DNA of 64,000 nt from Segetibacter sp. (GCA_028288485.1 JAQBNO010000032.1:1-64000); one strand, 5' to 3'; shown: positions 17,487 to 27,510, counted from the stretch's first letter. Made by a program: numbers and translations. Notes: a model not told the origin generated them from the sequence alone.

Positions 17487-19235
17487 ATGAGCATAGAACA
17501 ACAAAAAAAGGAAGATCCAGGCCTAATAAATAAAATTCTGCACAAGACACCCACAGGCATAACCGGTTTGGATGAAATAACCGGCGGAGGATTACCGTCA
17601 GGTAGACCTACTTTGATTTGTGGCGCTGCGGGTTCAGGAAAAACCTTGTTTTCAATGGAATTCATCGTGAGGGGAGCTTTAGAATTTAATGAACCCGGCG
17701 TGTTTATGGCTTTTGAAGAGAAAAGTGAAGAACTGACCGTAAACGTTGCATCGCTGGGTTTCGACCTGGATAAGCTGCAAAAGGATAAATTGGTTAAACT
17801 GGATCATGTACATATAGAACGTAGCGAAATTGAGGAAACTGGTGAATACGACCTTGACGGCCTGTTTATAAGATTAGGATATGCAATAGATAGCATTGGT
17901 GCTAAAAGAGTGGTTCTTGACACGATTGAGAACCTTTTTTCAGGTTTATCAAACCAGTTGATTTTGCGTGCAGAGCTGCGCCGGCTGTTTCAGTGGTTAA
18001 AAGAGAAAGGCGTTACTGCTATCATTACCGGGGAGAAAGGTGAAGGAGCGTTAACCCGCCAGGGACTTGAAGAATATGTTTCTGATTGCGTAATATTATT
18101 AGATCACAGGGTGTGCAATCAAATTTCAACAAGGTTACTGAGAATAGTAAAGTATAGGGGATCGGTGCACGGCACCAACGAATATCCTTTTTTAATTGAC
18201 GAGGAAGGAATCTCGGTTTTGCCCGTTACTGCTTTAAAATTAGAGAACAATGTATCTGCTGAGCGTATTTCAAGCGGAATTCCTTCATTAGACAAGATGC
18301 TCGAGGGCAAAGGATTTTACAGGGGCAGTAGTATACTTGTGTCGGGTACCGCCGGTACCGGCAAAACAAGCATTGCGGCTTATTTTGCACATGCAACCTG
18401 TTTGCGTAAAGAGCGCTGCGTATATTTTGCCTTCGAAGAATCTCCGCCACAAATCATCCGCAATATGCAGTCGATAGGGATAAATTTGCAGGAACACATA
18501 GATGACGGATTGCTGCAATTTCATGCTTCGAGGCCAACTTTAAATGGCCTGGAAATGCATCTCGTGTCGATTCACAAGGTCGTAAATAAGTTCAGACCCA
18601 GGACAATTATTCTTGATCCTATAACGAATTTAATTACTGTAGGTTCTGTAAGTGAAGTTAAAGCGATGCTCATCAGGCTGATTGACTTTTTACAAACACA
18701 GCAGATCACTGTAATGTTTACCGCCCTCACACTCAATAATATTGTGAACGAGCAAACCGATGAAGGCGTATCATCGCTGGTTGACGCATGGCTCAGGGTG
18801 AGGGATATCGAATTTAACGGGGAAAGAAACCGGGGAATGTATGTGATGAAATCAAGAGGAATGAAGCATTCAAACCAGGTACGCGAATTTGTAATTTCAG
18901 ATGAAGGCTTAAACCTGGTATCGGTTTACCTGGGACCTGAAGGTGTATTAACAGGCTCAGCAAGGGAGGCCCAACAATTGCAGGAAGAGACTGGACTGAT
19001 ACTCCGTACCCACGCGGTATCAAGAAAGGATCTCGAGATCGAAAGAAAACGAAAGGTATTGGAAGCTAAAATAGCGAGTCTGCATGAAGAATTTGAATCT
19101 CTCCAGGATGAATTGAATAAAAGCTATGTAGAAGAAGAACTGAAGAAAGAAATTATTGAAAAAAATCGCGAGAAATTAACCAAAATCAGGCATCACGAAA
19201 ATAATACTGCTACAGACAATAGTAGCAGTGAGTAA
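17487..19235 (+). CDS. kaiC: KaiC-like double-domain ATPase/kinase
   Basis: A 582-residue KaiC-family protein with two RecA-like domains. CI has Walker A GAAGSGKT (46-53) and CII has GTAGTGKT (287-294), each followed by a catalytic Glu pair ([16 protein letters not shown]). The S. elongatus phosphosites align by eye: T426 with T424, S431 with S429 and T432 with S430, giving a Ser-Ser rather than Ser-Thr pair. A coiled coil of about 80 residues follows CII (from about 500, [17 protein letters not shown] onward) in place of the short KaiA-binding tail. Two kaiB genes and a histidine kinase follow at 1-6 bp spacing. There is no kaiA. It is probably a hexameric ATP-driven switch; true oscillation is unproven. 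Confidence 0.9.
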   Translation: MSIEQQKKEDPGLINKILHKTPTGITGLDEITGGGLPSGRPTLICGAAGSGKTLFSMEFIVRGALEFNEPGVFMAFEEKSEELTVNVASLGFDLDKLQKDKLVKLDHVHIERSEIEETGEYDLDGLFIRLGYAIDSIGAKRVVLDTIENLFSGLSNQLILRAELRRLFQWLKEKGVTAIITGEKGEGALTRQGLEEYVSDCVILLDHRVCNQISTRLLRIVKYRGSVHGTNEYPFLIDEEGISVLPVTALKLENNVSAERISSGIPSLDKMLEGKGFYRGSSILVSGTAGTGKTSIAAYFAHATCLRKERCVYFAFEESPPQIIRNMQSIGINLQEHIDDGLLQFHASRPTLNGLEMHLVSIHKVVNKFRPRTIILDPITNLITVGSVSEVKAMLIRLIDFLQTQQITVMFTALTLNNIVNEQTDEGVSSLVDAWLRVRDIEFNGERNRGMYVMKSRGMKHSNQVREFVISDEGLNLVSVYLGPEGVLTGSAREAQQLQEETGLILRTHAVSRKDLEIERKRKVLEAKIASLHEEFESLQDELNKSYVEEELKKEIIEKNREKLTKIRHHENNTATDNSSSE

Positions 19236-19240
19236 TTAAT

Positions 19241-19534
19241 ATGGAAGTAAAAGAAGAAATCTGGGAGCTTCGGCTATATGTTGCCGGTCAAACAACAAAA
19301 TCGGTAACGGCGCTTCAGAACCTTAAGAAATATTGCGAAGAGCATTTAAAAGATAAATATAAGATTGAAGTAATAGATTTACTGGTGCATCCCCAACTGG
19401 CAGAAGGTGACCAGATATTAGCAATACCCACACTTGTTAAAAAAGTTCCTGAACCGATTCGCAAAATAATCGGCGACCTTTCTAATGAGGAAAAGGTTTT
19501 GGTTGGCTTAAATATCCGTCCTTCAACAAAGTAA
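19241..19534 (+). CDS. kaiB: KaiB-like protein, first copy
   Basis: A 97-residue thioredoxin-like KaiB protein that begins 5 bp after kaiC. It keeps the family pattern [19 protein letters not shown], the central [22 protein letters not shown] and the C-terminal [15 protein letters not shown], very close to cyanobacterial KaiB and including the fold-switch region. It should bind the CI ring of the neighbouring KaiC. The length is normal for KaiB (about 100). The extra copy next door suggests two binding partners or alternative complexes. Confidence 0.92.
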   Translation: MEVKEEIWELRLYVAGQTTKSVTALQNLKKYCEEHLKDKYKIEVIDLLVHPQLAEGDQILAIPTLVKKVPEPIRKIIGDLSNEEKVLVGLNIRPSTK

Positions 19535-19535
19535 T

Positions 19536-19859
19536 ATGCACAACGACGAACATTTTCATGAAAGCAATGAGAATGGAAAAAACGAAACCTTTCAGTATGT
19601 GCTTAGTTTGTTTGTAACTGGTGCCTCACCAAATTCTGTAAGGGCCATCATTAACCTCAAACAACTTTGTGAAACTCATATAAAAGGAAAGTATTCATTG
19701 GAAATTATAGATGTATACCAGCAGGGACTGACAGCTGAAGAAGAACAAATCATAGCGCTACCCCTGTTAATAAAAAGGTTGCCACTACCAGAGCGCCGTT
19801 TGATCGGAGACATGTCTGATACAGCAAAAGTGCTCCGTGGTCTTGGAATAACTTATTAA
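19536..19859 (+). CDS. KaiB-like protein, second divergent copy
   Basis: A 107-residue KaiB homologue starting 1 bp after the first. It keeps LSLFVTGASPNSVRAIINL and LIGDMSDTAKVLRGLGI but differs in the middle, where DVYQQGLTAEEEQIIALPLLIKR has a shifted loop and a changed proline context around the usual P-T-L. The N-terminal 20 residues (His/Asn/Glu-rich) are extra. It is probably a paralogue with altered fold-switching or target choice, perhaps contacting the histidine kinase next door; this is inference. Confidence 0.88.
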   Translation: MHNDEHFHESNENGKNETFQYVLSLFVTGASPNSVRAIINLKQLCETHIKGKYSLEIIDVYQQGLTAEEEQIIALPLLIKRLPLPERRLIGDMSDTAKVLRGLGITY

Positions 19860-19865
19860 TTGTAA

Positions 19866-21155
19866 ATGGAATTAGGAAAAAAGTACGACGAACTGGTAGC
19901 GGAAAATGAACGTTTGCGTCTTCAATTAGAAGAAGCAAACGAAACTATCGACGCCATTAGAACGGGCCAGATAGACGCATTGGTTGTACAGGGAAAAAAA
20001 GGCCATGAATTGTACACATTAAAAACTGCTGACCAGACGTACCGGGTTTTTATTGAAAAAATGACCGAAGGTGCCGTTACTTTAAACCAGGACGGCATCA
20101 TCCTCTATAGCAATTCTCAGTTTGCTTCGATGATGCATATGCCATTGTCGAAAGTAATAGGCTTATCTTTTCTAACATTTATCTCAGCTGGCAGTTTAGA
20201 AGAATTTAATGCATTATTTGCAAGAGGCTGGGAGGAGGATTGCAAAGGCGAAATAGTTTTACTGAGCAAAGGAAGTACAATTGTTTTTCAATTGTCGCTT
20301 ACCACACTCCAGTTGGACGAGGGCTTTTCGTTAAGCATTATCCTTACCGACCTTACCGCCCAAAAAGAAGCTCAAAGGCAATTAAAACTAAATAACCAGC
20401 AGCTAGAGGAAATTAACTACGCCCTCGAAGTAAGCAATCACGATCTTCAGCAATTTGCTTCAGTTGCTTCTCACGACCTGCAGGAGCCGCTGCGTAAAGT
20501 TAACTTGTATTCTAATTTGCTGATGAGCAAGCACGCTGATGAGTTCTCAGACTCTGCAAAAGCGTATCTCCGCAAGATCATTTCTTCGTCCGACCGGATG
20601 CGCACTTTGATCGTTGATATTTTATCGTACTCCCGGTTATCTGAAACCAACAACACCTTTGAACCGACAGATCTGAAGGCAATGGTGACCGAGTTATTAG
20701 ACGATTTTGAAATAATGATAGAAGAAAAGAACGCCAGCATTTCCGTTGGCGACCTTCCTTGTGTTGAAGTAAACCCGGGACAAATGAGGCAGGTTTTTCA
20801 GAATATCATTAGTAACGCCTTGAAATTTACGAGGGCGGGTGTTAGCCCCGATATTGCCATTTACGGAAAAACAATGGCAGAACATTCTATCAACGGTCAT
20901 TCTCGCAAACAAGGCCCGTTTTGCTGTATTTGCATTAAAGACAACGGAATCGGTTTCGATGAAAAATATATTGATAATGTATTCACGCTGTTTAAACGGC
21001 TGCACTCGAAAGATAAATACGAAGGCAGCGGCATAGGCCTCGCGATAACAAAAAAAATCATCGAAAAGCATAACGGCGAAATCATCGTTCGTAGCAAAGA
21101 AGGTGAAGGCTCCGAATTTATTATTGTTTTGCCGGAATGCCAGGACCGGTCATAA
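19866..21155 (+). CDS. PAS-domain sensor histidine kinase of the kai operon
   Basis: A 429-residue cytoplasmic kinase with no membrane segment. An N-terminal coiled coil (about 5-35, ENERLRLQLEEANETIDAI) leads into a PAS domain (about 60-175). HisKA has H203 in SHDLQEPLRK, and the HATPase_c boxes are N in QNIISNALKFT, DNGIGFD and GSGIGLAITKKI. Unlike cyanobacterial SasA it lacks a KaiB-like sensor domain, so it may read KaiC/KaiB state through the PAS or coiled-coil part. No response regulator is encoded nearby, so its partner is elsewhere. It lies 6 bp after the second kaiB, within one operon. Confidence 0.9.
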   Translation: MELGKKYDELVAENERLRLQLEEANETIDAIRTGQIDALVVQGKKGHELYTLKTADQTYRVFIEKMTEGAVTLNQDGIILYSNSQFASMMHMPLSKVIGLSFLTFISAGSLEEFNALFARGWEEDCKGEIVLLSKGSTIVFQLSLTTLQLDEGFSLSIILTDLTAQKEAQRQLKLNNQQLEEINYALEVSNHDLQQFASVASHDLQEPLRKVNLYSNLLMSKHADEFSDSAKAYLRKIISSSDRMRTLIVDILSYSRLSETNNTFEPTDLKAMVTELLDDFEIMIEEKNASISVGDLPCVEVNPGQMRQVFQNIISNALKFTRAGVSPDIAIYGKTMAEHSINGHSRKQGPFCCICIKDNGIGFDEKYIDNVFTLFKRLHSKDKYEGSGIGLAITKKIIEKHNGEIIVRSKEGEGSEFIIVLPECQDRS

Positions 21156-21906
21156 TCTCGTAATTGACTCTCATACTTTTGAGACCTGTCTGACGACCCC
21201 TCTTGAAATTTTGATATCCGCTTGCACTTCTTTGCAAGATTTGATTACGTTAGAGCTTCAGCACGCACAGGCAGTATTGTTGGAGGCTGTAACGACTGTG
21301 GGGCGCTCGGTGCAGCGTCGCACTCACTTGATCGCCGAATGAGAGAGCCGTTTTGCTCTGCCATGGAGGCGGCTTTTACCTAATTATATTTTAAAGGAGA
21401 CGACTCTAGTTATTTCATACTTTTCCTGCCCGGTATTAACACCTTTTAATTTTCAGTGTATTAGCTATTTTAATTAAACAATATTTGATCTACATTGGTG
21501 AATATTTTTAAAAATACTTGTTCGACCAATTGCTATGAAACCACAGGCAGCATGCTTTTCGCAGATAAGATGCAATCAATGTCGGTTCCCCAAAAAGCGG
21601 AATGGAATATCTGGCAGTAAAAAAGAGTGTCACCGCCTGTCCGGTTAGCGGGAACGATGATGAATAAAGAACTAAAGGCGGCTATAAAAAAACGCTCCTA
21701 AGTAAAGGACATTCAATTTTTATATACTTCAATTTTAATTTTTGTAAAAATAGTTGTTCGCAAGTGGTAACAATTTTAAAGCAGCATGTATCTATAATTA
21801 AACTTACTAACAATTCAATCTAAAGTTCTCTGAGGTTTAAAATTAAATTGATATTTATAAAAGCAATTCAAGCAAATTAACCGGTAACCATACCAACCCC
21901 TTACCC
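21156..21906. other. 751-bp non-coding region after the kai operon
   Basis: It contains one degenerate short repeat (21311) and is otherwise AT-rich. Two similar AT-rich stretches (near 21509-21537 and 21745-21770, TAAAAATA..TTGTTCG) are weakly repeated. Tiny frames such as one at 21535 with CNQC do not look like genes. No RNA gene was recognised. Confidence 0.35.
21311..21333 (+). repeat. Dispersed short element, GCG subfamily, diverged (B4)
   Basis: TGCAGCGTCGCACTCACTTG followed by ATC: it has the GCGTCGC core but the CACTCACTTG flank of the other subfamily with a 2-bp extension. It is the only hybrid seen. Confidence 0.45.
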
Positions 21907-22107
21907 ATGTATACGTATAAACAAATCAAAGTATTAGAGCACATCGAAGAAATAATAAGCAGTTCTCGAAGCGGGGACGAGCTTTTCTTTACCGACTACA
22001 GAAAAGCCGCAAAAGATATATTAAGTTTCCTGGAAAGTGAAAACATGGTAGTCAAAAAAGAAGTAGCGCTTGAAATAGTTTATAACGAACAAAGCGACGC
22101 CGCTTAA
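21907..22107 (+). CDS. Small hypothetical protein
   Basis: A 66-residue predicted protein (MYTYKQIKVLEHIEEIISSS...) with mixed charge, predicted helices and no cysteines or signal peptide. The reading frame is well filled with normal codons and ends shortly before the convergent MBL-fold gene. I do not recognise the family. It lies about 750 bp after the kai operon, so a link to it is not supported. Confidence 0.45.
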   Translation: MYTYKQIKVLEHIEEIISSSRSGDELFFTDYRKAAKDILSFLESENMVVKKEVALEIVYNEQSDAA

Positions 22108-22175
22108 TTTCCCTAACTGAAGTCGTAAGAGTTCAAGTACAATAAGCCTTTATCATTTAAAGCTTCTTGCAAAAC

Positions 22176-22967
22176 TTATTCGAAAATTCTAAGATACCGG
22201 TTAACAGAAAATTCGACTGCGGCCATAGCATCATTTTTTATATAGCGTCCGAACGCTCCATAAATACTCTCGTATTTACAGTCTTTAACTGCGTTTTGAA
22301 TTTGCAGAATATCTTTTTTAGCCAAAGGGATCATGTTTGGATAGCTGTACATAAAGGAAACAGTTTTTAGGTCAGGAGCGACCTGTATAGTGTCTCCAAC
22401 AAAAAGACTGCCTTTGTTTTTCGGATCATGCAACACGCATGCACCGGGAAAATGACCGCCACACCTTATCAATTGTATATTATCCCATAACGCGGCCTGG
22501 TCTTGCCACAATTCAATTGCCGCCGTTTTTCTTCCAATCCATTCGGCGTCAGAAGCATTTATATACACAGATGCATGATCAAAAGCAGCACTCCATTCAG
22601 CCATGGTTGAAAAATAATGAGGGTGCGATATGGCAATGGCTTTGATACCTCCCAACGCATGAATAATGTTGATCGTGCTCTCATCAAGATTAGTAATGCA
22701 ATCCCACAAAATATTTCCCCCTTCAGAAATAATAAGGTGAGCCCTTTGACCAATAGCAAACGAAGGTGTTGAATAAATGGTATAAATGCCGGGGGCAACT
22801 AATTCAATAATGTTCTTATGCTGTATATTTAGCTGGTTCAAAGTTGTCCAGCTTTGCCCTCCCGGGTTTAAGTATTGTCGATCGTCCTCGCAAATAATAC
22901 ATCGAGAGGGAGGTACAACCGAAAGTTCATATTGAATACCACAGGTTGTACAGATAAGCGCTTCCAT
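22176..22967 (-). CDS. MBL-fold protein with N-terminal zinc-ribbon-like segment
   Basis: A 263-residue protein from the ATG at 22967 (MEALICTTCG); the frame is open to 23051, but those 28 residues look unrelated. The N-terminus has CTTCG...CIIC, a probable small zinc ribbon (about 5-26). The rest is a metallo-beta-lactamase fold: SHPHYFSTMAEW replaces the canonical HxHxDH, GGHFPG supplies a downstream His, and FVGDTI a metal-bridging Asp. The missing Asp-His in the first motif suggests altered metal binding or activity. Similar proteins are common in soil bacteria and are annotated only as MBL-fold hydrolases. Confidence 0.8.
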   Translation of the reverse strand: MEALICTTCGIQYELSVVPPSRCIICEDDRQYLNPGGQSWTTLNQLNIQHKNIIELVAPGIYTIYSTPSFAIGQRAHLIISEGGNILWDCITNLDESTINIIHALGGIKAIAISHPHYFSTMAEWSAAFDHASVYINASDAEWIGRKTAAIELWQDQAALWDNIQLIRCGGHFPGACVLHDPKNKGSLFVGDTIQVAPDLKTVSFMYSYPNMIPLAKKDILQIQNAVKDCKYESIYGAFGRYIKNDAMAAVEFSVNRYLRIFE

Positions 22968-23064
22968 AAGGCTACAGTTGTTTCTGCAATTTAAGCTCGT
23001 AAATACATTTCCCGGCGTTAGAAGAATAAAAATCGGTTCACACACCAGCATATTAAATGTATTT

Positions 23065-23202
23065 ATGGCAATGGTAATAATCCGCTACAATAAAAATGAT
23101 TTGTTTATCGAAAAATACATACTTTCCGCTCTAGAATCGATGCATTATTCAACCCCTATTTGTTTGCCGGAGAAAGTATTAGAACATCAGGGGACAAAAT
23201 AA
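23065..23202 (+). CDS. Possible small protein upstream of symporter
   Basis: A 45-codon frame (MAMVIIRYNKNDLFIEKYIL...) divergent from the MBL gene and ending 40 bp before the symporter start. Composition is protein-like, but there is no recognised family. It may be a real short gene or chance. Confidence 0.25.
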   Translation: MAMVIIRYNKNDLFIEKYILSALESMHYSTPICLPEKVLEHQGTK

Positions 23203-23242
23203 ATTATAAACCAGGACTAACGAAATAACTATTGCAACCAAA

Positions 23243-24874
23243 ATGAATACATTACAAACTGCTGATATAATTGTCTTTTTCATCTACTTTATCGGCGTCT
23301 CTTCATACGGATACTATATTTATCATAAAAGAAAGCCAGGCACTACCGGCTCAAAAGATTATTTTCTTGCAGAAGGCTCTTTAACCTGGTGGGCCATTGG
23401 TGCTTCATTAATTGCATCGAATATTTCGGCTGAACATTTTATCGGGATGTCCGGCTCCGGCTTTGCTCTCGGCCTCGCTATCTCCACCTACGAATGGATG
23501 TCTGCTGCCACTTTAATTATCGTTGCGGTGTTTTTTATCCCGGTGTACCTTAAAAATAAGATCTACACCATGCCGCAATTCTTAGCCAAAAGATACAACG
23601 ATAAGGTGAGTACAATTATGGCAGTGTTCTGGCTGCTGGTATATGTATTTGTTAACCTGACTTCCATTATTTACCTCGGTGCACTGGCAATTTCATCTAT
23701 ATCTAATATTGGGTTTGAATGGTGTATTATCGGGTTAAGCTTTTTTTCTGTGCTGGTTACCCTTGGCGGAATGAAAGTGATCGGGTATACAGACGTGGTT
23801 CAGGTTTTCGTCTTGATTTTGGGCGGACTTGTCACTACCTATCTTGCGCTGTCATTACTTTCGGACCACTTTGGATATGGCGGTAATATTATAAAAGGTC
23901 TCTCAGTTTTAAGGAAGGAAGCACCGTCCCATTTTCACATGATCTTTGATAAATCGAATAAATACTATAAAGAATTGCCGGGCTTGTCCGTCTTGGTAGG
24001 AGGGATGTTGGTAAACAACCTCGCCTATTGGGGTTGTAACCAATACATCGTGCAACGTGCCCTTGGTGCTGACTTACATACAGCGCGAAAAGGAATTCTA
24101 TTTGCAGCTTTTTTAAAATTATTGATCCCGGTGATAGCCGTATTGCCGGGTATTACTATGTATGTATTACACCAGAACGGGTTGTTCCAGCAGGAAATGT
24201 CCGATCCTTCAGGAACACTTAAACCTGACCATGCTTATCCAACTTTGATGAATTTATTGCCTGCCGGGTTGAAGGGTGTTGCATTTGCCGCACTTACTGC
24301 TGCCATCGTAGCCTCCCTTGCCGGTAAGGCTAATAGTATTTCCACTATTTTCTCGCTCGATATCTATAAAAAGTTTATTAACCCTGAAGCCTCCGAAAAA
24401 AAGCAGGTACGCGTTGGTCAGTGGGCAGTTATTGTTGCTATGGTAATTGCAGCAATCGTAACACCATCATTAAGATCGCTCGACCAGGCTTACCAGTTCA
24501 TACAGGAATATGTTGGTTTTATTTCTCCCGGTGTACTGGCTATTTTCTTGCTGGGTTTATTCTGGAAGCGCACAACCGCTCCCGCAGCAATGGCAGGGGC
24601 TCTTTTAACGATACCTATTTCAACCCTCTTAAAGTTTTTGCCTTCCTGGACCAACGGCGCTTTTCCCGATTATCCTTTCCTCGACCGGATGGGAATAACA
24701 TTTTTAGTAATTGCCGGCTTAATGATTGTGATGAGCCTTGTAAAACCCAAACCGGCAAACGATACGCATGTAATTGAAGTTGATAAATCGCTGTTCCGGG
24801 TTTCGCCCGATTTTGTGGTAGGTTCAATTATTATTGTTGGAGTGTTGGTTGCTTTGTATACTGTGTTTTGGTAA
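23243..24874 (+). CDS. Sodium/solute symporter (SSS family)
   Basis: A 543-residue integral membrane protein with about 13-14 hydrophobic segments. Family motifs include the early GSKDYFLAEGSLTWWAIGAS (about 36-55) and ASLIASNISAEHFIGMSGSG in the first unwound helix, plus AALTAAIVASLAGKANSIST around the sodium site. This is the SSS/SglT pattern for sodium-coupled uptake of sugars or related solutes across the inner membrane. A DUF1080 lipoprotein follows on the same strand after about 470 bp, and more catabolic genes lie downstream, so a sugar or sugar-derivative substrate is likely but not shown. Confidence 0.9.
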   Translation: MNTLQTADIIVFFIYFIGVSSYGYYIYHKRKPGTTGSKDYFLAEGSLTWWAIGASLIASNISAEHFIGMSGSGFALGLAISTYEWMSAATLIIVAVFFIPVYLKNKIYTMPQFLAKRYNDKVSTIMAVFWLLVYVFVNLTSIIYLGALAISSISNIGFEWCIIGLSFFSVLVTLGGMKVIGYTDVVQVFVLILGGLVTTYLALSLLSDHFGYGGNIIKGLSVLRKEAPSHFHMIFDKSNKYYKELPGLSVLVGGMLVNNLAYWGCNQYIVQRALGADLHTARKGILFAAFLKLLIPVIAVLPGITMYVLHQNGLFQQEMSDPSGTLKPDHAYPTLMNLLPAGLKGVAFAALTAAIVASLAGKANSISTIFSLDIYKKFINPEASEKKQVRVGQWAVIVAMVIAAIVTPSLRSLDQAYQFIQEYVGFISPGVLAIFLLGLFWKRTTAPAAMAGALLTIPISTLLKFLPSWTNGAFPDYPFLDRMGITFLVIAGLMIVMSLVKPKPANDTHVIEVDKSLFRVSPDFVVGSIIIVGVLVALYTVFW

Positions 24875-24943
24875 GCTGACCTCAATCGAACTAACTAAGA
24901 CAATTTTTATGAGCCGAACGGAAGGTGCGTTGGTTAGTCTTCC

Positions 24944-24963
24944 GTTGCGTCGCACTCTTGTAC
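24944..24963 (+). repeat. Dispersed 20-bp element, GCG subfamily (B5)
   Basis: An exact GTTGCGTCGCACTCTTGTAC. The surrounding 24875-25348 gap also holds a degenerate GTG-type copy and a short AATATAGTGATAT duplication (25119-25155). Confidence 0.8.
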
Positions 24964-25156
24964 TTCGATATTGTTATTGACCCAGGAGAAACAGCCTGCA
25001 AACAAGGTTATAGAAAAGCGTTTAATTGAAGACGTAGATTGGGGGATGAATCATTCTCTATCGTAAAATTCCTGACAAGAGATGCGGGCTGATGCAATAT
25101 TGACTTTAAAAAAAGTTGAATATAGTGATATATAGTACAGAATATAGTGATATTTA

Positions 25157-25176
25157 GTATAAGCGAGTGACATTAC
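25157..25176 (-). repeat. Dispersed short element, GTG subfamily, degenerate (A13)
   Basis: GTATAAGCGAGTGACATTAC on the plus strand; it retains GAGTGACA but has lost the CAC half of the dyad. It follows directly on two AATATAGTGATAT copies. Confidence 0.45.
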
Positions 25177-25348
25177 ACAAAGCCATTCATTCGCACAACG
25201 ATGCGGGGTTAAGTACGGCGGTATACTAACAATAGACAAAACACACTCTTTCTGCATGCCATCTTGATTACCCGTTTGTAAATGCTATCGGGCTAAACGG
25301 TCAAGATGTAATTTTTATCTATCTTCCATTCCTAATCTATCTTTCCAT

Positions 25349-26137
25349 ATGAGACACCCACGATTGCTTTTGTTTGTTCTGCCATTTTTTTTCCTTGCAT
25401 GCAAATCAGCGAAAGTTTCAACAGAACAAAAGGATGGGGAAAATTGGGTAAGCCTGTTCAACGGGAAAAACCTTGATCATTGGAAGCCGAAAATTGTCGG
25501 GCATAAATTGGGCGAGAATTTTGGCAATACTTTTCGTGTTGACGATGGAATGCTTAGCATTAGATACGATAAATATGATAGTTTCAGGAACACTTTTGGG
25601 GCCTTGTATTACGACAGGAAACTGGTTAATTACAGGCTGAAGGTTGAATATCGGTTTGTAGGCAATACTACTCCCGGCGCACCTTCATGGGGCTTTAGGG
25701 ATGGAGGCATCCAGTATCATGGGCAGCATCCGGAGACTGTAAGTTTAACCCAGTCTTTCCCGGTTTGCCTCGAGTATAATTTTCACGGCGGAAACGGTAA
25801 AGAAGAGCGACCTACCGGGGAAATATGTGTCTCAGGAACATATGTAGAAGTTCGGGGAAAGAGAAATACCTCCAACTGCACACTACCTGCCATTAAAAGA
25901 ACTTTTCACGGCGACGAATGGATTACGGCGGAAATTGAAGTGAGGAATGGAAAGATGGCCCACTATGTAAATGGCGAAAAAGTAATTGAATTTGAAAACC
26001 CAAGGTATGACTCTGCCCATGCTATTGGCCGAACTTTCATTACTAATGGAAATGATATGGTGCAGGAAGGATACATATCGCTTCAATCCAACAGTCATCC
26101 AATGGATTTTAGAAAGATAGAGATTATGGAATATTGA
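25349..26137 (+). CDS. DUF1080 (3-keto-disaccharide hydrolase-like) lipoprotein
   Basis: A 262-residue lipoprotein with lipobox LACKS (C18) after a short hydrophobic signal, predicted to be anchored in a membrane and act in the periplasm. The domain spans WVSLFNGKNLDHWKPK through IEIMEY, with the concanavalin-like pattern typical of DUF1080: FRVDDGMLSI, LKVEYRF and EFENPRYD. Members split 3-keto glycosides formed by sugar dehydrogenases. Neighbours (an SSS symporter, a PVC-type dehydrogenase with cytochrome and a sulfatase) fit a role in catabolism of unusual sugars. No conserved catalytic residues were assigned. Confidence 0.85.
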   Translation: MRHPRLLLFVLPFFFLACKSAKVSTEQKDGENWVSLFNGKNLDHWKPKIVGHKLGENFGNTFRVDDGMLSIRYDKYDSFRNTFGALYYDRKLVNYRLKVEYRFVGNTTPGAPSWGFRDGGIQYHGQHPETVSLTQSFPVCLEYNFHGGNGKEERPTGEICVSGTYVEVRGKRNTSNCTLPAIKRTFHGDEWITAEIEVRNGKMAHYVNGEKVIEFENPRYDSAHAIGRTFITNGNDMVQEGYISLQSNSHPMDFRKIEIMEY

Positions 26138-26670
26138 TAGGCTAATTACCTGAGCGTACAACTATCCTTTTCTCGATTTTTGCTTTTGCACCTTCTCCAA
26201 AATATAGCCTGATTAAAGAATTTTTTCTGCTTTAATATCTCGGAATGCATTAATAACAGGTGATCTTCAACTTAGTAGAGTTTAATAATATAGACCTTCA
26301 ATCCCGTTATAAAGGTTAGCTGCAGTAGTCAGTTTGAAGCAAATTGTATCATTCAACTTCTCTCACACACTTGTCCAATTCTTACAACTGCCCTCGTGAA
26401 AGATTTCTTAGCAGAACATTTAACCAATTAAATGGATAGTTATGATTACCACCATGCAGGATTTGCTACCCCTTCAACACCGGCAATTGAATTAGATGAA
26501 ATATTAAAACAAGAAACAGCATATGGAGTTGACGTATCGATTAAAGCACAATTGGTTGTCTCGGTGTTCTCATTGTAGAGGTTCTAAATGCAAAGGCAAA
26601 CAATATAACCGGGAAGTAACGAGATTTGAAATAATATAGGTTGCTATAATTTGTGCCGGCTCATAATAAT
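26138..26670. other. 533-bp intergenic region
   Basis: It lies between the convergent DUF1080 and UspA genes, is AT-rich, and has no recognised RNA gene or short-repeat copy. One 48-codon frame at 26432-26578 is listed separately. Confidence 0.35.
26432..26578 (+). CDS. Possible small protein, 48 residues
   Basis: The ATG at 26432 gives MDSYDYHHAGFATPSTPAIE... then a hydrophobic end (AQLVVSVFSL). The composition is protein-like, but no homologue is recognised and the start has no supporting signal. It may be a remnant of a longer gene or chance. Confidence 0.25.
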   Translation: MDSYDYHHAGFATPSTPAIELDEILKQETAYGVDVSIKAQLVVSVFSL

Positions 26671-27510
26671 TTACTTGTGTGCTATGAATAATGGAATTTC
26701 TAATTCTGATATCAATATATCGGCAATACTTTGATTTAGCCATCGTGAGAAAGAACTGCGCTGGTAAGCACCTAATATAAGCATGCAGTTTTTTTCTTCT
26801 GATTCCAGGTGATGTATTAATGCCTCCTGGGTATTATTGCTTTTGATAATTGTATGAATAACTGAAGTATACTTTCGCTTAAGTAATTCCTTTAACAGGT
26901 GTTGATCGGGAAGATTGTTTGTATGCTTATCATTTGAGATCATTAATATTTCCAACTGCTGGTTTTGTGTATGAGGAAAGAGGTAACCGAACTGCCTGAT
27001 AGCGTAAACAGACGAAGGACTGCCATCATAGGCAAAAACAAACTTTTCAACCTGCTTAAATTCAGTGGGAACAACCATTACCGGGCAATCGACATCAGAT
27101 AACACACTTCTGATAAACTGGCTCGGTTTTGATGAATCGGAATTAGAGAAACTTTCGTTTTCATCTATTAGTATGAGGTCGGCATAGTGGCTCTCTTTAA
27201 TCAAAGACTCAAGAGCAAGTACTTTGTTGGTGTGTATGTTATAATGTACTCCTTCTGCGTCAAACTTCGCTTGAAGTTTCTTCCTTGAATCTGCCCGCCT
27301 GTGTTCTTCTTTTTTTATGGCTGCATCCATTTCCAATGAGTTTGTAATTACGAATGCATCACCGGTATCCGTTGACCTTTCATGATACACCATATCTTCA
27401 AGAAAAGCTGCAACAATATGTGCATCAAATTCTTTTGCGAGATAAACAGCATAATCCACTGTGCTTTCTGACAATTTTAAGGCATCTAAAGCGGCAATTA
27501 CTTTGTTCAT
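26671..27510 (-). CDS. Universal stress protein (UspA family)
   Basis: A 279-residue tandem Usp protein. The first repeat runs from VIAALDALKLSESTVDYAVYLAK to about 145 and the second from KFVFAYDGSPSSVYAIRQFGY to the end. The C-terminal ATP-binding pattern is partly kept (LILGAYQRSSFSRWLNQS, G..R...S). The length matches two-domain Bacteroidota Usps. It is probably a cytoplasmic stress or nucleotide-sensing protein. It lies upstream of the large cytochrome gene on the same strand, separated by about 350 bp that includes a short-repeat copy. Confidence 0.88.
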   Translation of the reverse strand: MNKVIAALDALKLSESTVDYAVYLAKEFDAHIVAAFLEDMVYHERSTDTGDAFVITNSLEMDAAIKKEEHRRADSRKKLQAKFDAEGVHYNIHTNKVLALESLIKESHYADLILIDENESFSNSDSSKPSQFIRSVLSDVDCPVMVVPTEFKQVEKFVFAYDGSPSSVYAIRQFGYLFPHTQNQQLEILMISNDKHTNNLPDQHLLKELLKRKYTSVIHTIIKSNNTQEALIHHLESEEKNCMLILGAYQRSSFSRWLNQSIADILISELEIPLFIAHK

